The notes under the pieces are model-generated. The model ran no database searches, had not been told where the DNA came from, and saw only the letters and a program-made list of their open reading frames with translations. A program made the translations under genes and the position numbers. Positions 33,595 to 47,309 of a stretch of DNA of 64,000 bases are shown one piece after another (within the stretch, counting starts at the first letter, position 1; every line of letters begins with the position of its first letter). This DNA is from Unio delphinus (Eukaryota; Mollusca; Bivalvia; Unionida; Unionidae), in the NCBI GenBank assembly GCA_029339505.1, contig JAQISU010000036.1, forward strand, positions 1,270,501 through 1,334,500, in the 5' to 3' direction.

Positions 33595-36500
33595 ATCTCT
33601 TTTGATAATTCGGTAATGCACATGAGGGATATAGCAAATTTGAAAAAGTCACATTAAATATTTTCAAAAAATAATTATAACCATAACTGCAGTAAGTGCA
33701 AACATGTTCTGTTGGATTTATTTGCACGTTATGTACTTTATTTAAAATTGACATATCGACTGTTAAGATATAAATACAAGCAATTATTCTATCACATGAA
33801 CAGTCGCTATGTATTGCTGGCTCAGCAAAACAATTGCCACGGTGGAAGTTGTCCTTTGAAAAACTATGATTCCAGATTATGTCATGAACGTTTTTTGAAT
33901 CATTGAACTTTACACTCAGCTTTAACTATATAACTTAAGATATACGTTCCAGCATCCTGGACAGCTTCATTTTGCATGATATTTGCTATCTTTTTTTTAT
34001 TAAAGAATTTCATGTTTTAGGGACTGCTTGTCAGATGAAAGTTATAATGGTTTACAAATTTTATTTCAGAAAATATATTTAATGTCTCATCTCCAATTTT
34101 AGTCACTCTTTCTTTTCCTAAAAGCAACTGAAAGTACTGTATGTCTCTAATATGATGAATTTTTTAAAGTTAGTTTAATTTGTATTTGCGTTGAAATTTA
34201 TCCCTGTGATACGTAATGTATATCTATATTGCGTGGTACGTGACCAATGTTTTGTATTATAATAACAAATATATTACATAAATAATGTTTCTCAATAATT
34301 TTAGGTTATAAATTAAGATCATTATTAGCTGGAGCTAAACATCTTTATAATTGTTCAGTTCAAGGTCTAGGATTTTTAAATGAATCACAAATGTTAAAGA
34401 AATAAATTATTTACGAATTGTTTTGGAAAACAGCCATCATGCCATTGGTGTGATTGTACTTTTGGTTTATATATCAATGTTGTTTACTACAACAGTGCTA
34501 ATTCCTATCCTAACTTACGTCTCTAGATGAGTCAATTTATCTGTGTTTCAGTTGCATTTGAGAGGATTTATTTATTTAAATTAATAACGGAGCTAACAAA
34601 TTGCTCTTTTCAATTACAGACCAAATCATTTTTTTAGGATTATAATGAATTCAGAATTCAGTAAATGTCATCTTGGATCTTTTAATTGTGATTAATTAAG
34701 ATTGTTGGTACATCAGAATATTTAAAACTACTGACAGACCAGCTCATTCGCTATTTGAATTCATTATAAAAATTGTCATTAATCTTTAGGAATTTTCCAT
34801 ACGTTCGAACTTGCTAAACGAAATTAGAATTTCATAATAATGTAGATTCGTTTGTAAATGTTCACATATTCTAAGAAAATCAAATATTGGTTGAATTTGA
34901 CAAAACTTGTTGATGTTGCTCCTTTCGTGGTGTTTACCTTAAGACCATATAGTTGTAACAGCAGCTTTTGTCCATTTCATTTATCCAATACTTGTTAAAA
35001 TGCTTTTATTTGCTCTGGTCCTCTACATGATATTCATCTTTATTTGTACTGGCTTATGAATATTACTGTCTAATTACAATTTGTATAAGTCTAATAACTT
35101 TAAACAAGCATAATGTTTGTGCTACTGGTTGATGCATTAGTATTAATAAAACACGACATGGAAGAATTATATAGGTTTAGCTTTTTGAAAACCATCGTTA
35201 GTTAGATTCGACATGGGATGGTGTCATTTTAGTTTTTCTTTTTTTTTAAAATTTTTTTGTATTGCCAGGTTTAGTGATTTAAGTAGATTTGCACACCAGG
35301 CAGTCACAAACAAAGGATTGATTCCACTAACTTTCAATTTAGTTGGCATCGTTCTTTGGTGAGCTCCAAAATATCAAATATTTACCGCATCATGGCCGCT
35401 TTCACTGAAATGGCGAGAGCAGGTTTGTTCTTTGTTTAGATTATGGACATTGGTTAAAGATTGTAAAAATGTACTTAAATAACCAATTAGATTTGTGTTG
35501 TTTGCATCGGCTGCTATTAATATTATGCACTCAAACAAAAAGACATTGTACGAGATTAATCTTAACAGGTGTTTAATTGGTATTTATATAGGGGATACAA
35601 TTTTAGTGTTGTTTGCTGCATCGACTTACATCAATTTCTTTCCCGTGGAGAAAAGGACAGTGTGAGCATTGAACTTGTCAGGACAATGATTTGAGCCATA
35701 CAGCACAGACATTTTGGACATCCGAACTCTGGATTATTCAGTCATAAAGCAAACGTTCCAATTATTAGGCAGGTTTGTCATTAATACTTAAACTCTTTAA
35801 TCTTTAAACAGATGTAAGGCTTGTGATACACCTTAGATTTAAAAACGCACGGTATACATAATTCTGTGATAATCAGCCTACATTCTGAATCCTCATCATA
35901 TGTGTTAGACTGACCTTCTAGCTGATGAGCAAAATATTGCAACAGAAGACTTATTAATTAAACATGTTCAGATTGGAGGATGAAGTCATACAAAACACAT
36001 AACGTATCTGTGCATAGTGTAGATTTTTCATTTGAACTTCTCATGTTATTTTTCATAAAGCAGTCTGAGCCAATACAATACACAATAGAGGATAAAAATA
36101 TAGAATACGAGTGGTTCCTGAACCCAAATCATAGCCACTATATATTGGTTGATAATGGGACCCAGCACCAGTTTGAAACAGAGACTACATTAAGGGCTGA
36201 GTTGGAGTGCACCACATGCAGTAAATATGGTAATTGTGTTTATATTGCTATTTAAAATTATTCTGTAACATGTAAGGTTGAAACCTTTGATTCCGATCTG
36301 CCAGCACGGTATGCATTATAATCAAACCTTTACTAATAATTAAAAGCGAATAACTTTAAAACTTGACATATGAATAAAAATACTCATTAGACTGAGATAT
36401 TATGTGCGTTTCCTGACGATTCAAAAACAACATTAATTGAAAAAGATCTTTTTTTAAACAAAAATAATGTTGGAAATTCAATTTTAAACTCAAGTTCTGC

Positions 36501-36659
36501 CTTTTATCATCTATAGGTATGACCTGTCACCATGATATCTAATTTTTAGGGTTAGTACAAATATAAATATGACAGAGTTACTAATGATATTACTTCAACT
36601 AATAATACAGAGAACGACAATGTAAAGATACACAATTTTGTCAAATCCAAATTATTTGA

Positions 36660-36743
<84 letters not shown>

Positions 36744-39700
36744 TAAATCTAAACATTATATTGAGCTACAAACACAATTACAATTATTTACGTTACTTTA
36801 ATGCTTAAAGTATTAAAAGCATTGTTCGAGTTTTTATACAGCACGGAAGATCTATTTCTGATACATTATTCAAATCCGGTTATAGGACATGCCAGTGAAG
36901 TTTATTGGTATACTAATATTTAATGGTTTTGTTTCTACTGGTAACTTCCATATCTAATCAGTGTAGGAATACCGGCAGATTTTGAATCAATTTCGACCCT
37001 GTCTGTAATATCCGGTATGTTCATCTTTATTTCGAATATTTTTGCAAACCATGGTGTTGGAGAATAAAGCACATTATGTCATAGAAATATGTTGAACGTT
37101 GAATATAATTTTCTTACTCGTCTATTGCAGATTTCAACTTAATCCCAGTAGTATTATTGGTTATAGATGGAGGACCACGCATCCTGAAAAAAGTTAAAGA
37201 TGCTCTCTCGAACAATATACCAGTTGTCATTGTCAAGGTACATAGAAAAAACTATAACGTCTGAATTATAAAGACTTTGTTACATTGAGTATGTGGTATT
37301 TTCATGTTGTCCAGCTGCATTTTAAAACTAGTAATACAAAACACCCAATCCAACCAGCGGAATCATCATTATCAAAAATCATTTTTAATATAGCAATACT
37401 TCATCAACTCCCCACCATACAAAACAGACCAAAAACAGAGAGTACGGATAAAACGTTTATTTAAATTCTATGAAATCTGCGCAGCAACATGTGTGCCTGT
37501 TGTTATTTGCATAGAGTACTACAATCGCTCTTCAGTTTACACAGGTAATTATTACAACGTTGATTTGAAAGCAGTAAGTTTCATAGAGCTACATAACACC
37601 CCCACACCCCAGTTCTTCATATTATTAAGTTTGATGGCAAAAGCATTGCTGCAAGAGAGTTAATTGGGCTCATTCACGCTGGTAAACGTCATAACGTGGG
37701 ATAGCCCAGTAAGTTACTAATTCTACATATTAGAAATGCTTGTTGATACCGCAATGACATGAACTTATCCAATACATTAATATTAAAAATTGATAACTTG
37801 TTCGTTGTTGTTTGCACGTTTGCATTAAAGTCAGATTTTACTGCTCGAATATTTTCATAACAAACCCAAACCTGATTATATTTGCAGAACGAGTGGGACA
37901 TTTATTAGGATTACGACATTGTGTTCATTTCTGGAGATAACATATCACTGCACACCATTTTGATATTAAACATGATTGAATAATATCCTTTATATAAACA
38001 CTGTAATCGGATCTTGAACGTATCAATATGGTATGGAAATCGGATCATTGGTAATGGAAAAAATCTATATTTCAAGCCATAAACTTAAATTTCAATAACA
38101 TCATTTTACCACATATAATCAATGCAGGATCAATCAATCCATAATTATTGATTATAATAATATAATCAATCCACGTCGCCGGGCCCTGTTATGCAAACGA
38201 ACGTTTTCCATATGACTTTGTTGTCACCGTGGGAACAATGAGTATTCGATTATCAGAAGAAGAGCATAAGTATCTAGCTGCTATATACACATGTGTGAGG
38301 CTTGATTTGTATGTTGGTCTGGAATCTGTCATTAAAACATAGCATAGAGAACAAATTTTGTGTTTGGTTCTGTATCGAATAGATAGCCAATGTAGGGTAC
38401 AGAGCAGTGGTGAGGTGTGCTATGATCGAGGTACTCTAAAGATGATCCGCGCAGCTGTGTTTTGAACTTTTTGAAGTTTCTGGAGTAAATATTGCGACGA
38501 ACAAGACAGAATTGAGTTACAATAGTCCAGTCTTGAAAGTACTAATGAACAAACATGTGTTTTAGTGGCATGAACTGAAAGATATTTACGAATGGAACTG
38601 ATACGTCTCAATTCAAGATATGCAGCCTTTGATATGTTCCTGACATGTTGGTGCAATGTGAGAGTACTGTCTAGAGTAACGCCTAGGTTTAGTACTGACT
38701 GAGAATTTAATGTTGGTGTTGCTGATATTCACTGTCTGAGTTAAAGGATGTGAATGAAAAAGTCTTTGCGTTGTGATCAGAATAGCCTCAGTTTTATCAT
38801 CATTCATCTGCAGCTTGTTACATGTCATCCATGATTTCACATCAGAAATGCACCTCTCTACTCCATGGATGGTAGCATCAACTTCAACTGGGTGGCTAGA
38901 CTTGTATATGTGGCAGATATAATTTGTGTCCTGTTGACTACGTAGGACATGAACCACTGCAATGATATATTCTGAATGCCAAATACATGCTGGAGACGGT
39001 GAAATAATATATCATAATCTATTGTGTCAGATGCTGCAGATAAATCCAAGACGATGAGGACTTTAATCTGTCCACTATCCAAAGCAGAGAGAATGTCAGT
39101 AAATACTTTCATAAGAGTAGTTTCCGTACTGTGGCAAGGGCGATATGCAGACTGTACATTGATACAAAGACGGTTTGAACTGAAATGAGATACAAGTTGA
39201 GTTAGAACAACCTTTTCTATGATTTTGGATATGGCTGGGAGATTAGAAACTGGGCGGTAGTTCTTTAAATCGTTATGGTCAAGTGTTGGTTTCTTCAGCC
39301 GTGGCTTTACGATGGCTTTTTTGAAAAAAATGATGGGAATTCCTCTGATGAGAGAGAGATATTAATAACATCAGTTAGCGAAGGCATTATTGGCTCTAAG
39401 CACTCAAGCAGCAGTGATGTCGGAATTGGATCGAGTTCACAAGACTTTGGTGCACCTTTCATCACGATTGTCCGTACTAAATCTATAGAAAGCAAATTTT
39501 TTAGTAAATTATGTTTCTCCGAGAATACTTACCCAATCACATTACTTTAGGGATATTAGCCTGCTACCTCGCGAATCCAGCCCTACCAAAAGACGAAAAT
39601 TCGTCTTTCCTGTCTATGTCATATAGACAAAGGGCAATAACTCTTGCCCATTACCTCCCCTTGCCGCCCGTTAGGTGTCGCTTCTTTAGTTTTTAAGCTG

Positions 39701-42700
39701 AGCGATATATAAAACACGAAGATGCTCGCATGGCGGGGTGGTTGGGAGGGTTTCTTAGTAATGTGATTGGGTAAGTATTCTCGGAGAAACATAATTTACT
39801 AAAAAATTTGCTTTCTCCTTTGAATACGTTCCCCAATCACATTACTTTAGGAGAATAAGTAATAGGAGGAGGGAATGCGGAGCATCCGACCTCCACCCCG
39901 GATATCCTCTAGGGAATGATGGTTGGATTCCCCATGTGAATGATAATCCGGTCTCCTAATTTTCAATCAGCAACACAGCCCAGGGTCACGTGATATGTGA
40001 CCCTTTTATGCGGTTAAGAAGATAGTTATTGAAATCTTCTTACCTACGAAAATTTATCTGGCGAATCCAGCGAAGCTAATAGGCTGTGCTGATTGTTGCA
40101 CATGGGTCTGGTGGGCGTCTGGGCTGCCCAACACCGGACCTACTAGAATCAATGTTTGCCTCTGCGAGTACAAACTTGAAGATAAAACTGTAGAAGGTTG
40201 ACTCTGCAACAGCTTCTATAAGGTGACTGATTTGCGAATTCTCAGAGTACGCCGAGCGTATAACCCACTACAGCCATGAAGCAAGGGCTTGAATGGTGAT
40301 ATCTCATATCCCAGCTATCACCAGAAGAAAGAGGTGCTAGTATGTGACCTGACTCACCTCTATGCATTGAAATGGTGCTAGAGTGCCCAAACAGGACCTT
40401 ACATGGCTGTTGATCCTCACTTATCTATAAAGAAAGCGAGCTAATGACGACTCGTTGATCGCAATGTATGGTAATCTATTTTGGACTACGAAGTCTGGCT
40501 GCGTCAAGAGGACCATCAAACCCTCTGATCGAAACGAAAGAGAGTTCGGGTCACTAGAAAGGACATGTAACTCGCTCACCCTGCATGCTGAAGCTAAACC
40601 TATCAAGGCACCCAATTTGTATGATAGTAGCTTTAACTAATCGTGGGTTAAAGACTCAATACTGTCTGAATTGAGTCATGTTAAAACCCAGTACAGATTC
40701 CATTTGAAAACAGGGTGAGGGATATAAGTCGATTAATTTTTTTTTTTTTTTTTTTTTAAATGTCTAAAGATCTGACAAATCTTTGTCATGGCTGATAGCA
40801 CATGTACCAGAATGGCGGAATGTGTCTGATATCATGGAGCGGTAACATTTGAGAATAACTGGAGCCAGATGTTTCTCCTCGAAAAGCCAGAGAATAGTTG
40901 GCCAGTTGAGGGATTGTGACACTCAGAGGAACAATGTGAATGATATGGTACCAGTCCCTGAAAACATGCCACTTGCCCTCGTAAACCTTCAGAGTAGAGG
41001 GCCTTCTTGCTCTCGAGATTCTCTCCGCAATCAAAGATTTAAATTGTTTGTCTTGCAAGGCTGTCTGGACAAGAGCCAAGCTTGAACATAAAGACGGTCC
41101 GGACAGGGGTGGAACACCCCTGGCCGCGGTTGATTGTGAATACTTGTGCTGACTGTAATCTTCCTGGGTAGATCTATCGCCTAGATTGAGTAGATCGGAG
41201 ACCCAGGAGTTGTTCCATCTGAAAGGGGTAATCAGAACCATCTGACAATTCTGACCCCTTAACTTCTTGATTAATTCCAGTACCAAGACCGTGGGAGGGT
41301 AGGAGAATGCCCACAACCCTTCCCAGGTGATTGATCGAGCATCCACGACCCAAGCTTCTGGGTCTTGAACCTGTGAGATGAAAGGTGGAGAACTTGCGAT
41401 TCCATCTTGTTGCAAAAGATCAATCATCGGACGTCTCCAAAGTGTGTCAATTGGAAGAAAGTCCGATTGATGGAGTGACCATTCTGTGTGAATGACTAGA
41501 TAGAGTGTCAGCCAAGACATTGAGTCTGCCAAGAATGTGTCTGAATTGTACATTGAGGTGGAGATTGTCGAACCAATGTAGAAATTGCCAGTTCAGATTG
41601 CACAGGTCTGGTGATTGGTGTCCCCTTGTTTTGAGGCAAGGCACCACCACAATGTTGTCTGACATAATGAGGGCAGTTTGTAATAAGAGTTGATCCTGCC
41701 CGAAATGAAAGGCATTGATGACAGCCGTTATTTCTGAAAGGTTGATGTGGAAAGGGCTCGCCCCTGGCACCCACGTGCCGCTGACAGTATCGAAGTTCGG
41801 CAACAGGTGGGCACCCCAACCGTAGGTATTAGTGGCGGAACATACCGTTATCCCCTTGGGGTATCTCCAGAGTAATCCCTGTGGACAGCCTACAGGGGTT
41901 GTGCCATTGACTCAAGAATGATTGTATCTCTGGCGTGAGAATGACTGTTTTCTGGGATCGAAGGGACTTGAAAAGAGCGCAATTACGCTAGCAACGTCCT
42001 TTGTAAGGGACACATAAAATGACGGCTGATCGGGATCAAGTCTGCTGCCGCATTGAATAATCCGAGGATCTGCAACTCTCTCGCTAAAATGCGCATCCTG
42101 TCGGAAACGGACTCTACGAGTGCAATTATCTGGATAATCGCAAACTCGAGGAAGCCTTACCAGATTCAGATCGGGAGAAACTCCACACCCAGATGGACCA
42201 ACATCCGGATTGGACAGAGAACAAACTTTATCCAGTTCACGAGAAAGCCTATATGACGTAAAGTGATATAAGATCGTTTCTGCCTTTGAGCAGAATAGAA
42301 CTTGACAGATGTTTCTGGAGGATGTCATCCAAATATACTGCCGACGCAATAGATGAAGTCGAGCGGAACAGGGTGACGACGTAACCCATAACCTTGGTAC
42401 TAGCCCAAGTGCTTAAATTTAGGCCAAAAGGTATGACATGGAACTGATAAGCCTAGTCCCGACAAGCACAACGGAGAATGTCCGCTACTCGTGGGATAGG
42501 GACGTGAAATGTGCGTCGGTCATATCTAGACAGCTTATGATGGGGTTTAAGCGACGTGCCCTTCAGACATGCGTCACGACGTATCAGGTCTAGGTTGGCA
42601 GAAGCAGTCAGCGCATTGGCCATGGAATGGTGAGCTGCCCTGTTAAGAACCCTAGCTAACCGGGCCGTCGAATCCCAAGCATGTTCATTGCCAGATTTTT

Positions 42701-45700
42701 CAGCTATCCTGAAAATGGCTAGGGAGGCTAGGTCTAACAGTGAAGACGTAGCGACTACATTCGAACCAGCTTGGACGTGGCATTGAACACAGTTTTATCC
42801 ACTTTATAAGACAATGCCGCAGACATATGGACTGCTGCCCTATTTTATCCCGAGCCAGGACCTCAGTATTGAACGCATCGGAGTGAGTTTTGTACCATCG
42901 ACCTGAAAACGACGCTGGTACTTGGCTTTCAGAAAAGAACGCCTTAGCATTTCCTGGATCCCCTATACGTGTCGACAGACGGTCATTAATTTCCTTAATT
43001 TTGTCGACTGGGGAAGGAGGTGGAAGGATAGAATCTCTTCCCCTTCATCCAGATCGACCGACGCACTAACCCTATCGTCGGTAATTTCAGCAGGAGGTGG
43101 AGGGCATTCTGAAGGGGCCTTAACACCCTAAAAATTTCCTCCACTGCGGCTTTGAAGCTGAACTCAGTCCGTTCCATAGTTGGATCTGCATACAGCTGAT
43201 TTGCCTGTGATTCATCGCACTCACTATGTGCATAATCTTGCTCTGGTAAAGCATCCATATCGGGGTAATGCATACCAGGTGGCATAGATGACTCGATTCC
43301 GTCATCTCTAAAAAAGGCATTCACTCTCCCTTGTGGATGAGTTGATAGCCTATGGACGGCCGGCAATGCCGAATGAATTGATTGATATATGTTTGGCCTG
43401 AACGCCTGCGACGGGCCGGCTATGACCGGCACCGACCGCTCGAATGGTCGGGTTGGATCGAGAGATTCATCGCCAACATCAGAGTCATGGTAGTGATATG
43501 TAACCGGTAGTACGGATTGACAGACGGAAACATCACTAGAATCTTCGTCAATCCGATTTGTGCGGATTGCGGTATGATAAAAGTCCCCGTGCTGGTACAG
43601 CGGTACAGTCGGACGGACTGGTATATGACTAAAACTCCATACGGTTGGACGACCGGTGCCTGTTGGGCTGGACGGCCGGAGCCGGATGGACTGTCAGTGG
43701 CGGCAAGTGTCGGCTGGAAGCTTGGCTGGACAACCGGTGCCATTTGGGTTGAACGGTCATTGCCGGATCGACGCCCGGTGCCGGTTAGTGCCGGCTGGAT
43801 GACCGGTGCCATATGGCTGAACGGTCATTGCCGGATGGACGCCCGGTGCCGGTTGGTGCCGGCTAGAAGGTAATAATAATTACATAATGCTTATGTAGTG
43901 CGGCCAGCACTGTGCACCCATCTACCATTCGCTCAGAGGGAATGTTGGTTCTGGTATAGCTTGCATATCTGTACAGCATACCAGGTGACCTAGATGACGC
44001 AATTCTGTCATAATTGACACTTTCACTAAATCTCCCTTGTGGAGAAGCCGTGAACATATGGACGGCCGGCACTAACGGCTGATTGAACTGACGAATGGTC
44101 GGCCTGAAAGTCCTGTTCTGGTAAAGCTGCCATATCTGGTTAGCGCATACCAAGTGGCATAGATAACTCAATTCCGTCATCTCTGATAATGTCACTAATT
44201 CTCCCTTGTTTTAAAATCACACCGACACGTATTTGACGTGACGGGAGGTGTACACCGGCGATACCGACTGATTTGTCTGGTATATGGTCGGCCGGAATGT
44301 CGGCGAAGGTCCGGCTATGACCGGCACCTGCCTCTCGAATGGTCTGATTGGACGGAGATACATCTATAACATCTCTCTCATGGTAGTGATATGTAACCAG
44401 TAGTACAGATTGACTGACGGGTACATCACTATAATCTCCGTAAATCAAATGTACAGCCGGTGCAGGTTGATGTCGGCTGGAAGACCGGTGCCATTTGGGC
44501 TGAACGATCGTTGCCGGATGGACGGCCGGTGCAGGTTGATGCCGGCTGGAAGGTCGGTTGCACGACCGGTACCATTTGGGCTGAACGGTCGTTGACGGAT
44601 GGACGGCCGGTGCAGGTTGATGCCGGCTGGAAGGTCGGCTGGACGACCGGTGCCATTTGGGCTGAACGGTCGCTGCCGGATGGACGGCCTGCATAGGTTA
44701 ATGCCGGCTGGAAGGTCGGCTGGACGACCGGTGCCATTTGGGCTGAACGGTCGTTGCCGGATGGACGGCCGGTGCCGGTTGATGCCGGCTGGAAGGTCGA
44801 CTGGACGACCGGTACCATTTGGTCTGAACGGTCGTTGCCGGGTGGACGGCCGGTGCCTGTTGATGCAGGCTGGAAGGTCGGCTGGACGACCGGTGCCATT
44901 TGGGCTGAACGGTCGTTGTCGGATGGACAGCCGGTGCCGGTTGATACCGGCTGGAAGGTCGGCTGGACGACCGGTGCCATTTGGGCTGAACGGTCGTTGC
45001 CGGGTGGACGGCCGGTGCCTGTTGATGCAGGCTGGAAGGTCGGCTGGCCGGCCGGTGCCATTTGAGCTGAACGGCCGGTTCCTGTTGATGCCAGCTGGAA
45101 TGTCGGCTGGCCGTCCGGTGCCATTTGGGCTGAACGGACGGTGCCGGATGTATGGCTAGTGCCGGTTGGTGCCTGCTGAAGTGCCGGCTGAACTGACGGT
45201 GTCGGCTGGACGGACGGCTGGACGGCCGGCGAAAGTGCATAATAAAATGGATCCAATTGATCCAGCCTAGACTCCATGCGTCTGGACTTACAGGCCCGAA
45301 AGCCATGCAAGGACCTGCGGTGAAATTTACATCCACTGGGCAGCCTAAACCATGTCAACATAATTTCCTCTATTTCCACATTGCCAACACCCATTTTGCC
45401 ATTCATGCCTTCGTTGTCGACTTTGCTACTGAAACGACAAAAGAAGAGAACAAAGCACAGATTAAAAAAATTCAGCATATTATTAATTCGATAATACTAT
45501 AACCGTTATTAACGGAGTAGTCAAATTATTCCGTGCCATGTTAACTCTTAATGACCACACTAGTTATCACCGTGAGCATGTTGCAATAGGTCGTTCAAGA
45601 CGAAGTCTACTGAAACGAAAAGATGATAAACAAAGCACAAATTAACAATTCAGTACGCTATTAAGTCGCTATTCCATAACCGTAACTAACGAAGGAAGCG

Positions 45701-47263
45701 AAATGATTAAGTGTAGCGTGAATTCGTGACTACAACACGAAATTCCGCCATTAAATAGTCGCAACTGGTCGTTCAGAGACGAAGTCTACTGAAACGGAAA
45801 GAAGATAAACAAAGCACAAATTAACAATCAGTACGCTATTAAGTCGCTATTCCATAACCGTAACTAACGGAGGGAGCGAAATGATTAAGTGTCGTGTGAA
45901 TTCGTGACTACAACACGAAATTCCGCCATTAAATAGTCGCAACTGGTCGTTCAGAGACGAAGTCTACTGAAACGGAAAGAAGATAAACAAAGCACAAATT
46001 AACAATTCAGTACGCTATTAAGTCGCTATTCCATAACCGTAACTAACGGAGGAAGCGAAATGATTAAGTGTCGCGTGAATTCGTGACTACAACACGAAGT
46101 CCGCCATTAAATAGTCGCAATTGGTCGTTCAAAGACTTTTTTGAAGTCTACTGAAACGTCAAAGAAGATAAATACAGCACACATTATCAATGCAGCACGT
46201 TATTAGTCGCTAATATCGTAAACGTTACATACGGAATAAGCGAAATTATTGAGTGCTACATGTATTACATGCTTTGACCACGTTGCAACCTGGTCCGAAG
46301 TCTAGAAAAGGTGACAAAGTCACTCAAATTGGAAAATATTGTAAAATAATGTATACAACCTGTAGAGGAATGATTATCCAACACAGTAATTCCAAATTTA
46401 ACTTCGGATGGTCAGAATTTACACTAAGATGGCTTGGATTCATTGGAGGTCTAATTGTACGTGTTTTCGCGTAAGCGAAGCTAAAAAACTAAAGAAGCGA
46501 CACCTAACGGGCGGCAAGGGGAGGTAATGGGCAAGAGTTATTGCCCTTTGTCTATATGACATAGACAGGAAAGACGAATTTTCGTCTTTTGGTAGGGCTG
46601 GATTCGCGAGGTAGCAGGCTAATATCCCTAAAGTAATGTGATTGGGGAACGTATTCAAAGGAGAAACAGGTTCAAATGCTCCAAACGGTTGAATGGTGAC
46701 GAGTCAGTTGAAATTGTGCTGTCAAGCGAATCTCTAATGGTTTGTACTTTGTTACGGAGGAAATTTGCAAATGGGTCTGGAATGTCTAATGGAGAGAAGG
46801 TTTTTGGAAGTGGTGTACATTTGTTCCTTGACATTAATTTTGTTAGTTATCTAGAATAGCTCTTTGCAGCTGGAATTCTCCGTGATCTTAGTACTGTAGT
46901 GGGATAATTTGGCTAAATGGATTATGGTTGTGACGTTCTTGTTAGCGACTTCGTAGATTTGAATAGTGAATCTTGTGGAAAGCAAAAGCCTCTCTGCTTT
47001 TCGGAGATGTCTTTTAGCAGTGCGAAGCTGGTCTCTAACACTGCTATACCATGGAGAACACATTTTTATTGATACTCTGCATTAGGTGGCCGGGGCTTGT
47101 TTTCTAGCAATGAACGCAGGCAGTTATCAAGTTGTTCCGCTGTTGGATGTAAGAAAGTTTTTAGGTTTTCTTGGATGTCTTGCATCAATTTTGGTTATAT
47201 TTATCATACGGAGGTCTCTCTTAGTAGCAAATAAACCTACTTTCTGATGGCATACTTTAATAT

Positions 47264-47309
<46 letters not shown>

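Larger units (their letters stand above)
39489..46666 (-). mobile_element. DIRS-like tyrosine-recombinase retrotransposon
   Basis: About 7.2 kb bounded by AAA at both ends (39489-39491 and 46664-46666). It has inverted terminal repeats of about 165 bases, an internal complementary region next to the 3' end, and minus-strand gag, RT/RNase H and tyrosine recombinase remains in the DIRS order. There is no integrase and no target-site duplication. The circular intermediate made by such elements is integrated by the tyrosine recombinase. Near-perfect terminal repeats suggest a fairly recent insertion, although the coding frames carry frameshifts. It sits inside the CR1/L2 element. Confidence 0.88.

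Noticed and set aside
44410..45159. Plus-strand protein with [13 protein letters not shown] repeats
   Set aside because: Shadow of the 81-bp repeat of the minus-strand DIRS gag; a stop-free repeat unit opens several frames.
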